Of a stretch of DNA of 64,000 nt, positions 43,820 through 54,918 are shown one piece after another (the first letter of the stretch is position 1; each line of letters opens with the position of its first letter). The stretch lies in contig NZ_AQFT02000001.1 of assembly GCF_000364225.2 (NCBI RefSeq), positions 186,001 to 250,000 of the forward strand. Reading direction: 5' to 3'. This stretch comes from Eubacterium plexicaudatum ASF492. GTDB lineage: Bacteria > Bacillota > Clostridia > Lachnospirales > Lachnospiraceae. The notes under the pieces are model-generated. The model was not told the origin of the DNA. It was given only the letters and a program-made list of their open reading frames with translations, and did no database searches. The position numbers were made by a program, and so were the translations under genes.

Positions 43820-45791
43820 ATGCTGGTGTTGCATGCGAATCAAGAGCAAAGACAGGTATTTAACGATTTGATACAGGAAATAAATAAGCAGGTAGTATGG
43901 AGCGGCCGATTTATTTTGATGGGAGATCGTTTGATTTTGGAAGGATTTGTGCGTTCTTTATGTTTTCACTATGATATTCGCCAGGCAGAGGTAAAGTTAT
44001 TCGATCTTCCGGTGGAAGATGAGGAAGGGCTGGATGTCCGGAATTATAAAGGACTGGAAGACCTGATTGCCATGACCGTTTTTGTTTTTCATAAATGGGG
44101 AATTCTGACGGGAGTTGATGCGCAGGAAGATGTGGCCGAACTGGAACGGCTGTTTGGCGAAATATTGGGAACCTATCGGATTGATCTCGTATTTACGGCT
44201 GAAAAGCTGGAGTTTTATCAGGCAGGTATTCGTATTACATATGAAGATGTTGCGGATGCGATGATTGCATATGAGAAAAAAGCAAATCCGCAGACTGCAG
44301 TGAAAGACTCTGTGCTCAGGCTGCCTGCTGTCAGGACGGAAAGTTCCGGGGCCGAAGAAGATGGCAAAAGGGCAAAGGCAGAGACTGCGGCACCCGATCC
44401 GGAAAGGGACAGTCAGGCGGTGGCACAGAGAATTGAAAAATATCATGCCAGAATCGGTGTTCTGAGCCGTTTATCGCTGTGGCAGAAAAAATCATTGCTG
44501 CGGGATATCCGTAATGACAGACTCTTAAATGCACAGGAAAAAGAACAGCTCTGTCTGCCGGTTCAGGAACATGAATGCCGTGAAAAAATGCGGCAGATAG
44601 AAGAAGAACTAAAGGTTGCGGCGCATGCAACGTATGCACATGTGCAAACGATGATCAGGAAAATCGAAAAGGAAGAGCTGTTTGAAAAGACAAAACAGAC
44701 CGCTTTGGAAAAACTGCAGGAATGTCGCATACAATATGGCATGCAGGAAGTACGGGAGATTATGGAGCAGGCGCCGCCGCATATGGAGCGGGAAGAATAC
44801 AAAGAACTTATGGAAAAGCTGGCTCCTTATGAAGCGCTTGATCTGGAAGAATACAAACAACCGCTGGATAAGATGCGGGAAACGCTGGAGATTAAAGAAA
44901 TCAGCAATATGCTTATGCAGTCCCCCAAAAAGTGTCGCGGTGATTATATACAGCTGTTAAAGTGTATCGAAGAACAGAATTTTGCCAGAGAAAATGCGGC
45001 GCCATATGTAGATCAGATTTTGAACCGGATTGCAGAATTTGACAAAGCAAGATTGAAAAAGCTGCTGTCAAATGTGAACGCTATGGATTTTGAGACGGCA
45101 GCTTCGCTGTATGAGATGATTGCGCAGGAAAGTTTTCTGCCGAAGTTAAGAGCCGGTGCACATATTGTAGTATCAAGGCGTTTGGAAGAGATTAGTCTGC
45201 GTGAGTGCGGGAATTTTGTCAAAATGCTGAAAAACAATATGGATCCTGTTCTGCGTGAAAATCCAAGACACTATTTTATCCTGTGGAACAAATGCTGAAA
45301 AAAGCAGGCTGTCCGGAGGACAAAAAAAGATTGAGAATGCGCTGGCATCTTTTGTCCGGAAAAAGGGAATGTTTGAGCATCCGATTTTTATGGCGGACAC
45401 GTCAAAGGAGGGCAACGGCAGGGACGGACTGCTGCTGACGATGGAACATATTTTTTACAGTACTCGTTTAAGCAGTTATCGCATTAAGTTTGCTGAGATA
45501 AGCTCCGTGTATGTGTATACGGGACTTTTAAATCACAAATCTTTGATTGTGGAAGAAGCTGACGGAACGAAGCATAAAGTCCCATATGCGGTGAATACCG
45601 ATCATTTACAGGATTGGGCAAAAACGCTGGATTGGTTTATCCGGCAGATCAGGGAGTATCCGGTATGTGAAAAGTTAACATATGATACATTGGAACAACA
45701 GACAAGGATCGGCTGCAGGCGCTGCGGATGTGTATATGATGGGGCTGGCAGCTGTCCGGAGTGTGGCTTGAAGAGTGGAACGGCATCGTGA
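43820..45791 (+). CDS. Large protein of unknown function with C-terminal zinc ribbon (two frame breaks)
   Basis: The repaired protein has about 658 aa. The N-terminal 155 residues are a mixed alpha/beta region. A long charged, helical, coiled-coil-like part follows (about 200-480). Next is a compact beta-rich domain (FEHPIFMADTS...TMEHIFYSTRLSSYRIKFAE... VEEADGTKHKVPYAV) of pleckstrin-like appearance. The last part is a CxxC...CxxC zinc ribbon (IGCRRCGCVYDGAGSCPECG). One base missing at 45274-45277 and one at 45322-45328 split it. No signal peptide or membrane helix. It stands alone before a strong terminator. No family name can be given. Confidence 0.7.
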
Positions 45792-45800
45792 TTGCTTCGG

Positions 45801-45842
45801 AAAACAGTTTATTTTCAGAAATGAAAATAAACTGTTTTTTTG
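45801..45842 (+). terminator. Strong terminator after the unknown gene
   Basis: AAAACAGTTTATTTTCA pairs with TGAAAATAAACTGTTTT, followed by further T; loop GAAA. Confidence 0.9.
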
Positions 45843-45957
45843 TAGTGGTATATTGGGAGGAAAAAAATTAAACTATATACTTAGGCTGATAAAATGAGCC
45901 ATAATGAAATCGTATAATAATGTAAATTTTGTGAAAATAACAGCGTTAATGACAAAA

Positions 45958-45964
45958 TTCGACA
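45958..45964 (+). promoter_or_regulatory. Spo0A box upstream of spo0A
   Basis: TTCGACA (complement TGTCGAA) is a perfect 0A box, 109 bp before the spo0A start. AGGAG-like and GAAT-like elements between 46000 and 46015 could belong to a sigma-H promoter, but their spacing is poor, so that is not claimed. The 45843-46072 region holds no gene. Confidence 0.55.
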
Positions 45965-46072
45965 ATTTTCATTGAAACTGTTTCTTTATGATAAGGAGAC
46001 AGAAGAATCCTGTCTTTTTCTAAAATTCTGTATTTTTCACAAAGTTATTGACGATATTAGGAGGTTAAATCA

Positions 46073-46869
46073 ATGGCTCAATTAAACGTAGCAATTGCAG
46101 ATGATAACGAAAAATGGTACAGCTTTTAGGAGAAATTGTTAAAAGTGATAAGGAGCTGAACGTTGTAGGAACAGCGAAAGACGGCGTTGAGGCTTGCGAA
46201 ATGATTCGTACAAAAGAACCCGATATAGTGCTGTTAGACATCGTAATGCCAAAACTGGACGGACTTGGTGTACTGACGAAAATCAATAATGACCACTCAC
46301 TCAGGAAACATCCGTCATTTATTGTTATCAGTGCAATCGGGCAGGAGAAGATTACAGAAGATGCATTTAGTCTTGGGGCAGATTACTATATTATGAAACC
46401 ATTTGATAACGAAATGGTCATTAATCAGATTAAGCTGGTTCATGATCGCAGTATGAAGCGGGTGAATGAACCAAGGAAAGCCAATGCTTATGAGAAATAT
46501 CAGGAACCGGTGGAAAGGGATCTGGAAGCGGATGTTACCAATATTATTCATGAGATCGGTGTACCGGCACATATTAAAGGGTATCAGTATTTGCGGGAAG
46601 CAATTATGATGTCGGTGAACGATATCGAGATGCTCAATTCTATTACAAAAATCTTATATCCAACCATTGCAAAACAATATCAGACGACACCAAGCAGAGT
46701 GGAACGGGCAATCCGTCATGCGATCGAAGTGGCGTGGTCAAGGGGGAAAATGGATACAATTGACGAGCTGTTTGGCTATACGATTAATAATGGAAAGGGA
46801 AAACCGACAAATTCCGAATTTATTGCACTGATTGCAGATAAAATTAGGTTGGAATACCGCTCGAAATAG
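46073..46869 (+). CDS. spo0A: Sporulation master regulator Spo0A (frame broken near 46112)
   Basis: Response regulator that, when phosphorylated, starts sporulation. The receiver is [14 protein letters not shown]...[14 protein letters not shown]...IMKPFDN. The C-terminal Spo0A DNA-binding domain is diagnostic ([32 protein letters not shown]). The first 13 codons and the rest are in different frames; adding one A to the run 46110-46114 reads [14 protein letters not shown], the family sequence. About 265 aa, normal. AGGAGGT precedes the start. No spoIVB is seen upstream, where it often lies. Confidence 0.95.
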
Positions 46870-46870
46870 A

Positions 46871-46904
46871 GTATAATGTCATTAAGGAAATGATGACATT
46901 ATAC
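46871..46904 (+). terminator. Hairpin between spo0A and glgA
   Basis: GTATAATGTCAT / ATGACATTATAC, 12-bp perfect stem with a 10-base loop. It ends just before the GGAGG of glgA, so it may act as terminator or control glgA translation. Confidence 0.7.
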
Positions 46905-46921
46905 CTTTCGGAGGAATTTTC

Positions 46922-48363
46922 ATGAAAAAAGTATTATTTGTAACATCAGAGGCAGTACCTTTTATTAAAACAGGAGGACTTGCAGATGTGGCAGGTTCGC
47001 TGCCTCAGTATTTTGACAAATCAAAGTATGAAGTGCGCATTATTCTGCCGAAATATGTCTGCATGGATGAAGAGTTCAAAAAACAGATGCATTTTCTATC
47101 CCGTTTCTATGTCAGACTCAGCTGGAGGAGTCAGTATGTAGGCGTACTTGAGACAAAAGTGGAGGGGATTACTTACTATTTTATTGATAATGAGTATTAT
47201 TTTGCAGGAGCAAAGCCCTATAACAACATCTATGAGGATGTGGAAAAATTTGCTTATTTTCAAAGGCGGTTTTGGAGGCGCTGCCGGTTATTCAGTTCCG
47301 GCCCGATATCCTGCATTGCCACGACTGGCAGACCGGTCTGATTCCGGTGTATTTGAAAAATGAATATCAAAAAGATGAATTTTATCAGGGAATCCATACG
47401 ATTTTTACGATACATAATCTGCAGTATCAGGGCCGCTGGATTATGCAGGCGGTGAAGGATATTACAGGACTGCCGGAACATCTGTTTACCGCAGATAAGC
47501 TGGAGTCGTACGGAGAAGCCAATTATTTAAAAGGTGGAGTCGTATATTCCGATGTGATAACGACAGTCAGCAAAACATATGCTTACGAGATCACAACACC
47601 CGGAGGCGGAGAAGGACTGGATGGCCTGATGCGTGCCAGACACAGAGATTTATACGGGATTATAAACGGACTGGATTATGATGTCTTCAATCCGCAGGCG
47701 GATGCTTATATCTGGCAGCGGTATGGGTCTGACGACATGGTGGAAGGCAAGCTCGCAAATAAGCGCAGACTCTGCGAACAGCTTGGATTTGAAGTGGATG
47801 ACGGAACGATGATGCTGGGGATTGTCACCCGTATGACAAATCAAAAAGGCATTGATCTGATTGAAGCGGTATTGGATGAGCTGCTTTCCAATGCACGAAT
47901 TTGGATTGTAGTGCTTGGAACGGGGCAGACGAATTATGAAAATATGTTTCGGCACTATGCATGGAAGTACGAAGAGAAGCTATCGGCAAACATCTGTTAT
48001 TCGGAAGAGCTGGCACACAGAATCTATGCTTCCTGCGATGCGTTTTTAATGCCGTCTTTGTTTGAACCATGCGGACTCAGCCAGCTGATCGGCATGCGTT
48101 ACGGAACGGTTCCGATCGTACGCGAGACCGGAGGATTAAAAGACACGGTAGAGGCATATAATCGGTATGACCGGACGGGAACCGGATTCAGCTTCTGTAA
48201 CTTTCAGTCGAAGGAAATGCTTTCCGCGCTGTATTATGCAATGGATGTGTATTATAACCACAGAGAAGACTGGAATGAGATTGCGGTGCGCGGTATGATG
48301 CAGGATTTTTCCTGGGCTCACTCGGCTGGAGAATATGAGAAAATCTATGATATGCTGCAATAA
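46922..48363 (+). CDS. glgA: Glycogen synthase (frame broken near 47258)
   Basis: Transfers glucose from ADP-glucose to growing glycogen; cytoplasmic, GT5 family. ADP-glucose site KTGGLADVAGSLPQYF near the start; HDWQTGLI at about residue 130; C-terminal E...GLSQ region FEPCGLSQLIGMRYG. A missing T in 47257-47260 splits the gene; repaired it reads FAYFSKAVLEALPVIQFRPD. About 480 aa, full length. No other glg gene is adjacent. Confidence 0.95.
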
Positions 48364-48377
48364 TAAGAAGAACAGAT

Positions 48378-49281
48378 TCAGGAACAAATGCCAAGCGCCT
48401 GTTCCGCTCTGGAATAGTAATAAATTCGGCTGCTTAGCACCTCATCCGTAGTCAGTTCCGTTTCGTTGATTTGAGCTACCATGTCGGCCAGTTCTTTGGA
48501 ATAGCTGCGGTTGGAGGCAGGCAGAAGGATGACTTCATGAATGCTGCTTGGAAGAATAAACAGATCGGAATCCAGTTTTTCCGATATGGATTCCAGCAGC
48601 CCCGGATAGAGGATGCAGCTTGCACCATATAGTTTCCGGGCATTAGTCAGTACATACATCGGGCAGAAGGACGCAGCTTTTGTACTGCCAAGATCAACGG
48701 AAACCGGTGTATGGGGCAGACCGGAAAGAACGGATGTCATATTCCGAAAGTCATAAGGCAGAAGCTGAGGAGTTATCCGGCATGCCTGTGCATAGAGCTG
48801 TTCGGTCGTAATATTCCACAGTTTTAAATGGTTTGTATGTATCAGAATTGTAGCATTGCCGCTTTCGGACATTTGCAAAAGGCAGTAAAAGACTATAGCA
48901 AGATCCAGGTATCGTATATAAGGGACTGTTTCCAGCAGTTCCTTATTTTTTTCATAATGGATAATACGATAGGCAATGTGACTGCGGATATACGTATAGT
49001 TGGTAAAAATTGTGCATCAATCCGTTCCGTAGAGCGGTTTTGCCTGTATGTCAGCGCGATATCCTGACAAATTGCGTCAAAATCAGGGAAAAATTCTGCT
49101 TTTCATAATATGGATTCAGAAAAATAGTTGGCGAAATATTGCTTGTTTTGTTGGAAATAATCAGTCCGTCAAGCTTTAAACCGTTGTTTTTGCAGATCGT
49201 CTGCAGAGATACGGTAGTATCCGGCTCAAGCAGCTGTTTCATTCTTTCAAGTATGTTTGATTTAAATTCTTCGTAGTTCAT
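48378..49281 (-). CDS. DUF5688-type protein (two frame breaks)
   Basis: Repaired length is about 301 aa. The N-terminus MNYEEFKSNILERMKQLL, then NNGLKLDGLIISNKTSNISPTIFLN, matches the DUF5688 pattern I know from Lachnospiraceae. The C-terminal half (LHTPVSVDLG is not claimed as a motif) is alpha/beta with no known site; SSRIYYYSRAEQALGI closes the protein. Breaks are in A/T runs at 49089-49093 and 49005-49009. ATG 49281 is preceded by GGAGGA. Unknown function; converges with glgA. Confidence 0.7.
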
Positions 49282-49519
49282 ATGATTCCTCCATTGGTTA
49301 TCGTTAGAAAAGTTGTAAAGCGACTGATTTTGGGAAGTATTGTTTAGAAAATGTTGTTGGAAAGTTTCTACGGATGGAAAGAAGCAGATGGTGTCATTTG
49401 CACATGTCTGCATGGCAGAAAGAAAACACATGCGGGAATACTGACAGGTATTTGCGTGAATTTACCATATCATGTTTGATTCAAAATTGCAAGTAGTTTT
49501 TTTAAAAGCGGATAAAAAA

Positions 49520-49547
49520 ACGGTATGGGATTGCAGGCCCATACCGT
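49520..49547. terminator. Terminator of the pot operon
   Basis: ACGGTATGGG / CCCATACCGT perfect 10-bp stem, 8-base loop, followed on the minus strand by TTTTTTT. It lies 26 bp past the potD stop. Confidence 0.85.
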
Positions 49548-49572
49548 CAATCGGAAATTCCTACGTCTGTTT

Positions 49573-50622
49573 TTAATAGGCTTTCAGCGCTTCCCACAGC
49601 TCCGTATAATAGTTGGTGGTAATTTCATCCAGAGGCTGAAAAAATTCACAGTTATCCAGTGTTTCTTTCCGCGGAAAGATCGTTTCATTCTGCTGTATTT
49701 CCGGGTCAAGCATGTCATAGACGGCTTTGTTTGGCGTTGCGTAATAAACGTAATCAAAATTCGTCATAGCCACGTCCGCCCGACACAGGTAATTTAAAAA
49801 CAGCTCCGCATTTTTTTTATTCCGGCATGTCTTAGGAATAAACCAGGCGTCTACCCACATATTGGAACCTTCTTTGGGAACGGTGTAGGCAAGATCGCTG
49901 TTCAGGCTTTCCGCATAAGCCGCTTCTCCGGAATAAACTTCTGCAAGCGCGGCATTGCCGGCAGCCATCCAGTCTGCGGTTTCGTCACTTAAATACGAAT
50001 ATACGAGTGGTTTTTGTTCCAGCAGCAGCTCCAGTGAGCGGTCTAAAATATCACGGTCCGTTGTGTTGCAGGATGCGCCGAGCAGTTTTTCCGCGACCAT
50101 ATAAGTGTCACGAACACTGTTTTCCATAATGATCTGTCCGGAATACCGCTTGTCCCAGAGAATGTTCCAGCTGTTTGTCTGCGCGGCATCGACCAGTGTT
50201 TTATTATATAAAATGCCGACCGTTCCAAAAAAGTAAGGGATGGTACGGCTGTTGTCAGTGTCGAAATTTTTGCAGTAATCCAGATACGTTTCGTCAATAT
50301 TGGCAAATTCAGGGACGTTTTCAAAATCAATCGGTAACGTTTCACCTTCCTGAATCAGCTTTTGAATAATGTAATCGGACGTACATGCCACATCATAGTG
50401 AATGGAGCCGGCTTTGTATTTTGCGTACATTTCTTCCGGACTTTCGTATTCCTCATATTTGACCGTAATACCGGTTTCGGCCTCAAATTGGTCTAACAGG
50501 CCGGGTTCAAAATATTTTCCGTAGTTTAAGATCGTAACGGTATTCGGATCATGTTCTTTGCCGCATCCGGTCAGCATGATCAGACAGCAGACAACGGTAA
50601 AAACAGTAAGCCATTTTTTCAT
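49573..50622 (-). CDS. potD: Spermidine/putrescine-binding lipoprotein
   Basis: 349 residues. Lipoprotein signal with lipobox LTGCGKEH, cleaved before the cysteine. Periplasmic-binding fold of PotD type (VTILNYGKYFEPGLLDQFEAE; YKAGSIHYDVACTSDYIIQKL). It would capture polyamine outside the cell and hand it to PotBC. Last gene of potABCD; the start follows AGGAGGAG. Confidence 0.92.
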   Translation of the reverse strand: MKKWLTVFTVVCCLIMLTGCGKEHDPNTVTILNYGKYFEPGLLDQFEAETGITVKYEEYESPEEMYAKYKAGSIHYDVACTSDYIIQKLIQEGETLPIDFENVPEFANIDETYLDYCKNFDTDNSRTIPYFFGTVGILYNKTLVDAAQTNSWNILWDKRYSGQIIMENSVRDTYMVAEKLLGASCNTTDRDILDRSLELLLEQKPLVYSYLSDETADWMAAGNAALAEVYSGEAAYAESLNSDLAYTVPKEGSNMWVDAWFIPKTCRNKKNAELFLNYLCRADVAMTNFDYVYYATPNKAVYDMLDPEIQQNETIFPRKETLDNCEFFQPLDEITTNYYTELWEALKAY

Positions 50623-50637
50623 AGCGGTCTCCTCCTC

Positions 50638-51424
50638 TCAGATACGCTGTTCCAGCTGCTTTACGGCGCGGTTCGAACGGAAATTGATTACAAGCAGCAG
50701 TGCAAAGGCGATAAAAATAAAATGGTCGAGAGCGCGTACATCTGCGGTACGATGCCTTTGCGCAGTTCCGTGTAGATCATGGTCGAAAGCGTGTTGACGC
50801 CGGCGCCTTTTGTAAAATACGTAATGCTGAAATCATCTAATGACATGGTGACGGACATTAAAAAGCCGGAAAGCACACCCGGAGCGATCTGCGGCCAGAT
50901 GATTTTAAAAAATGCATAAACCGGTTTTGCGCCAAGGTCCAGAGCGGCTTCGTAAGTCGATTTGCTCGTCTGGCCCAGCTTTGGCAGTACATTTAAAATG
51001 ACATAAGGAACGTTAAATGTAATATGCGCAATCAGTACGGTATGCAGACCCAGACTCGTAAATCGGACAAATATAAGCATCATTGAAATACCGGTTACAA
51101 TATCCGCGTTCAGCAAAGGAATATTGGTCGCGCCAAGCATCAGGGCGCGGTTGTTTTTTTTCATGGCATGAATGCCGATGGCAGCCATTGTGCCAAGCAG
51201 TGTGGCAATAACGGACGCCAGAAGCGTCACAACAATTGTCGTTTGAAATGCGTTCATGATCATACTGCTGGCAAACAGTTCCCGATACCATTTCAGTGTA
51301 AATCCGCCCCAGAAGACTCTGGACTTGGAATTGTTAAAAGAAAGAACGATCAGCACTGCAATTGGAAGATATAAAAATAAAAAATCAGTGCCAGATACAT
51401 CCGTTCCAGGCTTTTTTTAACCAT
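50638..51424 (-). CDS. potC: Spermidine/putrescine ABC permease PotC (two frame breaks)
   Basis: About 262 aa after repair. Six membrane helices and the EAA loop EAALDLGAKPVYAFFKIIWP that contacts PotA. The N-terminus MVKKSLERMYLALIF is joined to LFLYLPIAVLIVL by adding one base in the run 51379-51384. The C-terminus is recovered as FFIAFALLLVINFRSNRAV by adding one at 50713-50717. It lies between potB and potD, with normal spacing. Confidence 0.9.
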
Positions 51425-51451
51425 GCGTAATCCCTCCTGTATGACTGTTTC

Positions 51452-52276
51452 TTACCATACTGCGGTCTGGCCGGCATCATCGGAATGTTTATTCATTACA
51501 GCCATGCTCGCAATGACAAATACCATCAGTACAAGCGAGAGTCCGGCGCCCAGATTCCAGTTGAAAAACTGCATAAAATCAGCTTCGATAATATTGCCGA
51601 TCAGCAATACTTTGCCGCCTCCCAGCAGGTTGGAAATTGCAAAAGAGGTCAGGGCAGGTACAAAAACCATAATGATGCCGCTCATTACTCCGGAAAGCGT
51701 AAGCGGCAGGATAATCCGGATAAAAATAACATAATTTTTGGCTCCCAGGTCCTGGGCCGCTTCGATCAGATCTTTGCGGATTCTGGACATGGCATTATAA
51801 ATCGGCAGAATCATATAAGGCAAAAAGTCATATACCATACCGAATAAAACAGCAGTCGGCGTATTTAAAATATAAATGTTCGGAAGATGAAAAAAATCAA
51901 GTACCGCATTAATAATGCCGTTATTTGAAAGTAATAACTGCCAGGCAAGTATTCGTAATAAAAAGTTCATCCACATCGGCAGTATAAAAATAAATACGAT
52001 AAAGTTCTGGTGCCGGACATGCAGCTTATTTAAAATCATTGCCAGCGGGTAGGAGAGCAGCAGGCAGATGACCGTGCACTGCAGTGCAATTTTGATTGAC
52101 AGGCCCAGTGATTTCATATGAACCTTATGAAAAATGGAACTGATGTTTGCCAGTGTAAAATTGCCTGCGGAATTCGTAAAGGCGTAATATACGACTAACA
52201 GCAGCGGCAGCAGTATAAATCCGATCATCCACACGAGATAAGGGCCTGCCAGTAATTGTTTTCCGAATCTACGCAT
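51452..52276 (-). CDS. potB: Spermidine/putrescine ABC permease PotB
   Basis: 274 residues, six membrane helices, EAA loop [20 protein letters not shown]. Intact. Start 52276 ([11 protein letters not shown]) is chosen over 52300 because GGTGGAGA lies just before it; it overlaps the potA stop by 8 bp, indicating coupling. Confidence 0.93.
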   Translation of the reverse strand: MRRFGKQLLAGPYLVWMIGFILLPLLLVVYYAFTNSAGNFTLANISSIFHKVHMKSLGLSIKIALQCTVICLLLSYPLAMILNKLHVRHQNFIVFIFILPMWMNFLLRILAWQLLLSNNGIINAVLDFFHLPNIYILNTPTAVLFGMVYDFLPYMILPIYNAMSRIRKDLIEAAQDLGAKNYVIFIRIILPLTLSGVMSGIIMVFVPALTSFAISNLLGGGKVLLIGNIIEADFMQFFNWNLGAGLSLVLMVFVIASMAVMNKHSDDAGQTAVW

Positions 52277-53342
52277 CTGTCTCCACCACCTTTTCGTCAC
52301 TGGATTCCGGTTTGTTCATAATCTGTATATTAAAAGGAATGACCCGCAGTCCGACCGGTTTTCCCTGCTCATGGTATTCTGTCGTATGAATCAGCCATTC
52401 ATATCCGTTTGCTTCTACTTCGATTTCGTAATGTACGCCTTTAAATATGACGGAGGTGATAATGCCGCGGTAAAATCCGTCGTCCGGATCCGTAATAATC
52501 AGATCTTCCGGACGGATAACGACGTCTACCGGCCGATTGCTGCCAAAGCCGGTATCCACACATTCCAGATCCGTATTCAAAACGCGTACCAGTTTATCAC
52601 GTACCATGATGCCGTCAATAATGTTGCTTTCGCCGATAAAGTCTGCGACAAATGCGTTGACCGGTTCGTTATAAATGTCCTCAGGCGTTCCGATCTGCTG
52701 GACATAACCCTGGTTCATCACGACGATCGTATCCGACATCGTAAGCGCTTCTTCCTGATCATGGGTGACATAGATAAAAGTAATGCCGAGTTCGTTTTTC
52801 AGCCGGATCAGCTCATATTGCATATCCTGACGCATTTTCAGGTCCAGTGCGCCAAGCGGTTCGTCTAACAGCAGCACTTTTGGCTCGTTTACAATGGCAC
52901 GCGCAATGGCAATGCGCTGCTGCTGTCCGCCGCTTAAAGAATCGACGCTGCGCTTTTCAAAACCGTCCAGATTGACGAGTTTGAGCGCGTATTTAATTTT
53001 ATCATGAATGTATTCCTTGCTTTTTTTACTGATTTTCAGGCCGAAAGCGATATTTTCCGCAATCGACATATGGGAAAACAGCGCGTATTTCTGAAATACG
53101 GTATTTAACTTGCGTTCATTTGGCGCAAGCGCGGTAATATCCGTACCGTCAAAAATAATTCTGCCGGTGTCCGGTGTTTCAAATCCGCCGATCAGCCGCA
53201 GCGTCGTTGTTTTGCCGCATCCGGAAGGACCTAACAGCGTGACAAATTCATTTTCATGAATCGTCAGATTTAAATCGTCTAAAATAAGCTCTCCGTCAAA
53301 GGATTTTGAAATATGTGACAGTTCAATCAATTCTTTTTCCAT
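52269..53342 (-). CDS. potA: Spermidine/putrescine ABC ATPase PotA
   Basis: 357 residues. Walker [11 protein letters not shown], signature [14 protein letters not shown] and Walker [13 protein letters not shown]; the C-terminal TOBE-like regulatory domain is [14 protein letters not shown]. Start 53342 follows GGGAGGTC. It powers polyamine uptake through PotB and PotC. Confidence 0.95.
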   Translation of the reverse strand: MEKELIELSHISKSFDGELILDDLNLTIHENEFVTLLGPSGCGKTTTLRLIGGFETPDTGRIIFDGTDITALAPNERKLNTVFQKYALFSHMSIAENIAFGLKISKKSKEYIHDKIKYALKLVNLDGFEKRSVDSLSGGQQQRIAIARAIVNEPKVLLLDEPLGALDLKMRQDMQYELIRLKNELGITFIYVTHDQEEALTMSDTIVVMNQGYVQQIGTPEDIYNEPVNAFVADFIGESNIIDGIMVRDKLVRVLNTDLECVDTGFGSNRPVDVVIRPEDLIITDPDDGFYRGIITSVIFKGVHYEIEVEANGYEWLIHTTEYHEQGKPVGLRVIPFNIQIMNKPESSDEKVVETDA

Positions 53343-53369
53343 AAGTAGACCTCCCAAATCAAATTCAAA

Positions 53370-53905
53370 TTAGAAGCAGGGCGGTGTGCTGACCCAGATC
53401 AGCTTCGCTTCTTCTTTATATGCTTCGATAAAATGCTTTTTGCCGGCAGTAAAATAAAAAGATTCTCCTGCATGGACGATGTAACTTCTTGTACCGTAAT
53501 GCAGCCGGATTGTGCCGCTTAGTACATATCCGAATTCTTCGCTTTCCTTTGGCGCAAGAGTCTCGGATTTCCCTCCGGGGGCTAAGGTCAGCAGTACGGG
53601 CTCCATTGCATTTTTTTGTGCGTTTGGGATGAGCCATTCTACCAGACAGCTGCGTTTTTTGTAGATTTTTTCAAAATAATCTTCCGGTGAAAAAACGATT
53701 TGTTCCGGCTCGTCATCGGTAAAAATTCCGCCGGGGTCGTACCCAGACATTGAATAATATCTAATAAAGTGCCGATGGAAGGGGTAGTCAGGCCACGTTC
53801 CAGCTGCGAAATAAAGCCTTTGGATAACTCGGAGCGGTCTGCCAGTTCCTGCTGTGTGAGTCCGTACTGGATGCGGAGCTCTTTCATACGGTGTCCGATA
53901 TCCAT
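53370..53905 (-). CDS. XRE-cupin regulator of the pot operon (frame broken near 53723)
   Basis: About 179 aa after repair. N-terminal HTH (LTQQELADRSELSKGFISQL) and C-terminal cupin (EEFGYVLSGTIRLHYGTRSY), the PuuR-like architecture. A missing base in the run 53721-53725 splits it; the repaired junction reads TPAEFFTDDEPEQIVF. It lies 27 bp upstream of potA and is probably a polyamine-responsive regulator of this operon. The start follows AAGGAGGC. Confidence 0.88.
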
Positions 53906-54050
53906 AAAGTGCCTCCTTGTGTAAATGTAATAATGAATTTTGTGTTTACTAATAATAAACAAGACGAAGTCTATTATGTAAGAAAAATGAAGAAATGTCA
54001 ATATCTATTTTCATATATTTTATATATATATTTTTTTAACGGTAAAAAAA

Positions 54051-54073
54051 GGAACATGCATCGCATGTTCCTT
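54051..54073 (-). terminator. Terminator of the small unknown gene
   Basis: GGAACATGC / GCATGTTCC, 9-bp stem with a short loop, followed on the minus strand by seven T. Confidence 0.85.
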
Positions 54074-54086
54074 TTGCAGAAATCGG

Positions 54087-54524
54087 TTATTCATAAGGAT
54101 CAAAAACTTTAAACGTTACGTGTCCGTCTTTTTTCTTGGAGCTGTCCAGCATAAGCAGCCATAACTGATGGAATCTGTCCAGCAATACCGCGTCTGCGTC
54201 TACAATGTAGGGAGAGAGGATGCCGACATCGAAATAGCGTACGTTTAACGGCGGCATGAAAATCAGATTGTCGGAACGAACCTGATCGCCGTGCTGTTTG
54301 ATATGTTCATAAGTAATCATCAGGTAATCTTTGCCATGGTATTTGCAGTAAAACGAAATAAAGCATTCGTCTACGACCCACTCTTTGTCGTCTTCCGTAA
54401 TCCGCTGCTTTAAAGATGGTGCAAGACCGTCCGTGGACTGAAGTTCAATCAGCCAGTCCAGATGACCTTTTTTTGTTTCCTGAATCATTTCTTCCAGTGT
54501 TTTTGCCAGTGCTGCAGGTTTCAT
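54087..54524 (-). CDS. Small cytoplasmic protein of unknown function
   Basis: 145 residues from ATG 54524 with GGAGGAAA before it. A mixed alpha/beta protein: helical N-terminus (AALAKTLEEMIQETKKG), then strands (EWVVDECFISFYCKYHGKDY; LIFMPPLNVRYFDVGIL). No recognised motif, signal or membrane segment. It is downstream of tRNA-Thr on the same strand and may share its promoter region. Confidence 0.65.
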   Translation of the reverse strand: MKPAALAKTLEEMIQETKKGHLDWLIELQSTDGLAPSLKQRITEDDKEWVVDECFISFYCKYHGKDYLMITYEHIKQHGDQVRSDNLIFMPPLNVRYFDVGILSPYIVDADAVLLDRFHQLWLLMLDSSKKKDGHVTFKVFDPYE

Positions 54525-54579
54525 ACAAATTTCCTCCGTAATCAAATAAATGAACCCGAACTACGGATTCATAGAAAAA

Positions 54580-54652
<73 letters not shown>

Positions 54653-54918
54653 ATATACAACTGTCATTGTCACTTGTCCTTACGACTTAATTACTTTAAC
54701 ACAACCAGGAAAAAAATACAAGCCTTTTTTTGAAAAATTTTTAAAATGATTGTTTTACTCTTTTTCCAATCTTTTTTTGCAATTTTTATGTAAGTTTTCC
54801 ACAAAAGATAGTAGAATTTTTGTATGAAATCTGTTATTCTATGATACAGGGATATTTATTTTATAGAAAAGGAATTTTTATATAGGTAACATTATGACAG
54901 GAAAGAGGAGAGCGGTGT

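Noticed and set aside
46000-46072. Sigma-H promoter for spo0A
   Set aside because: AGGAG and GAAT elements are present but too close together for the consensus spacing.
46073-46130. Programmed frameshift in spo0A
   Set aside because: No slippery heptamer plus structure is apparent, and the same kind of one-base loss recurs in many unrelated genes here.
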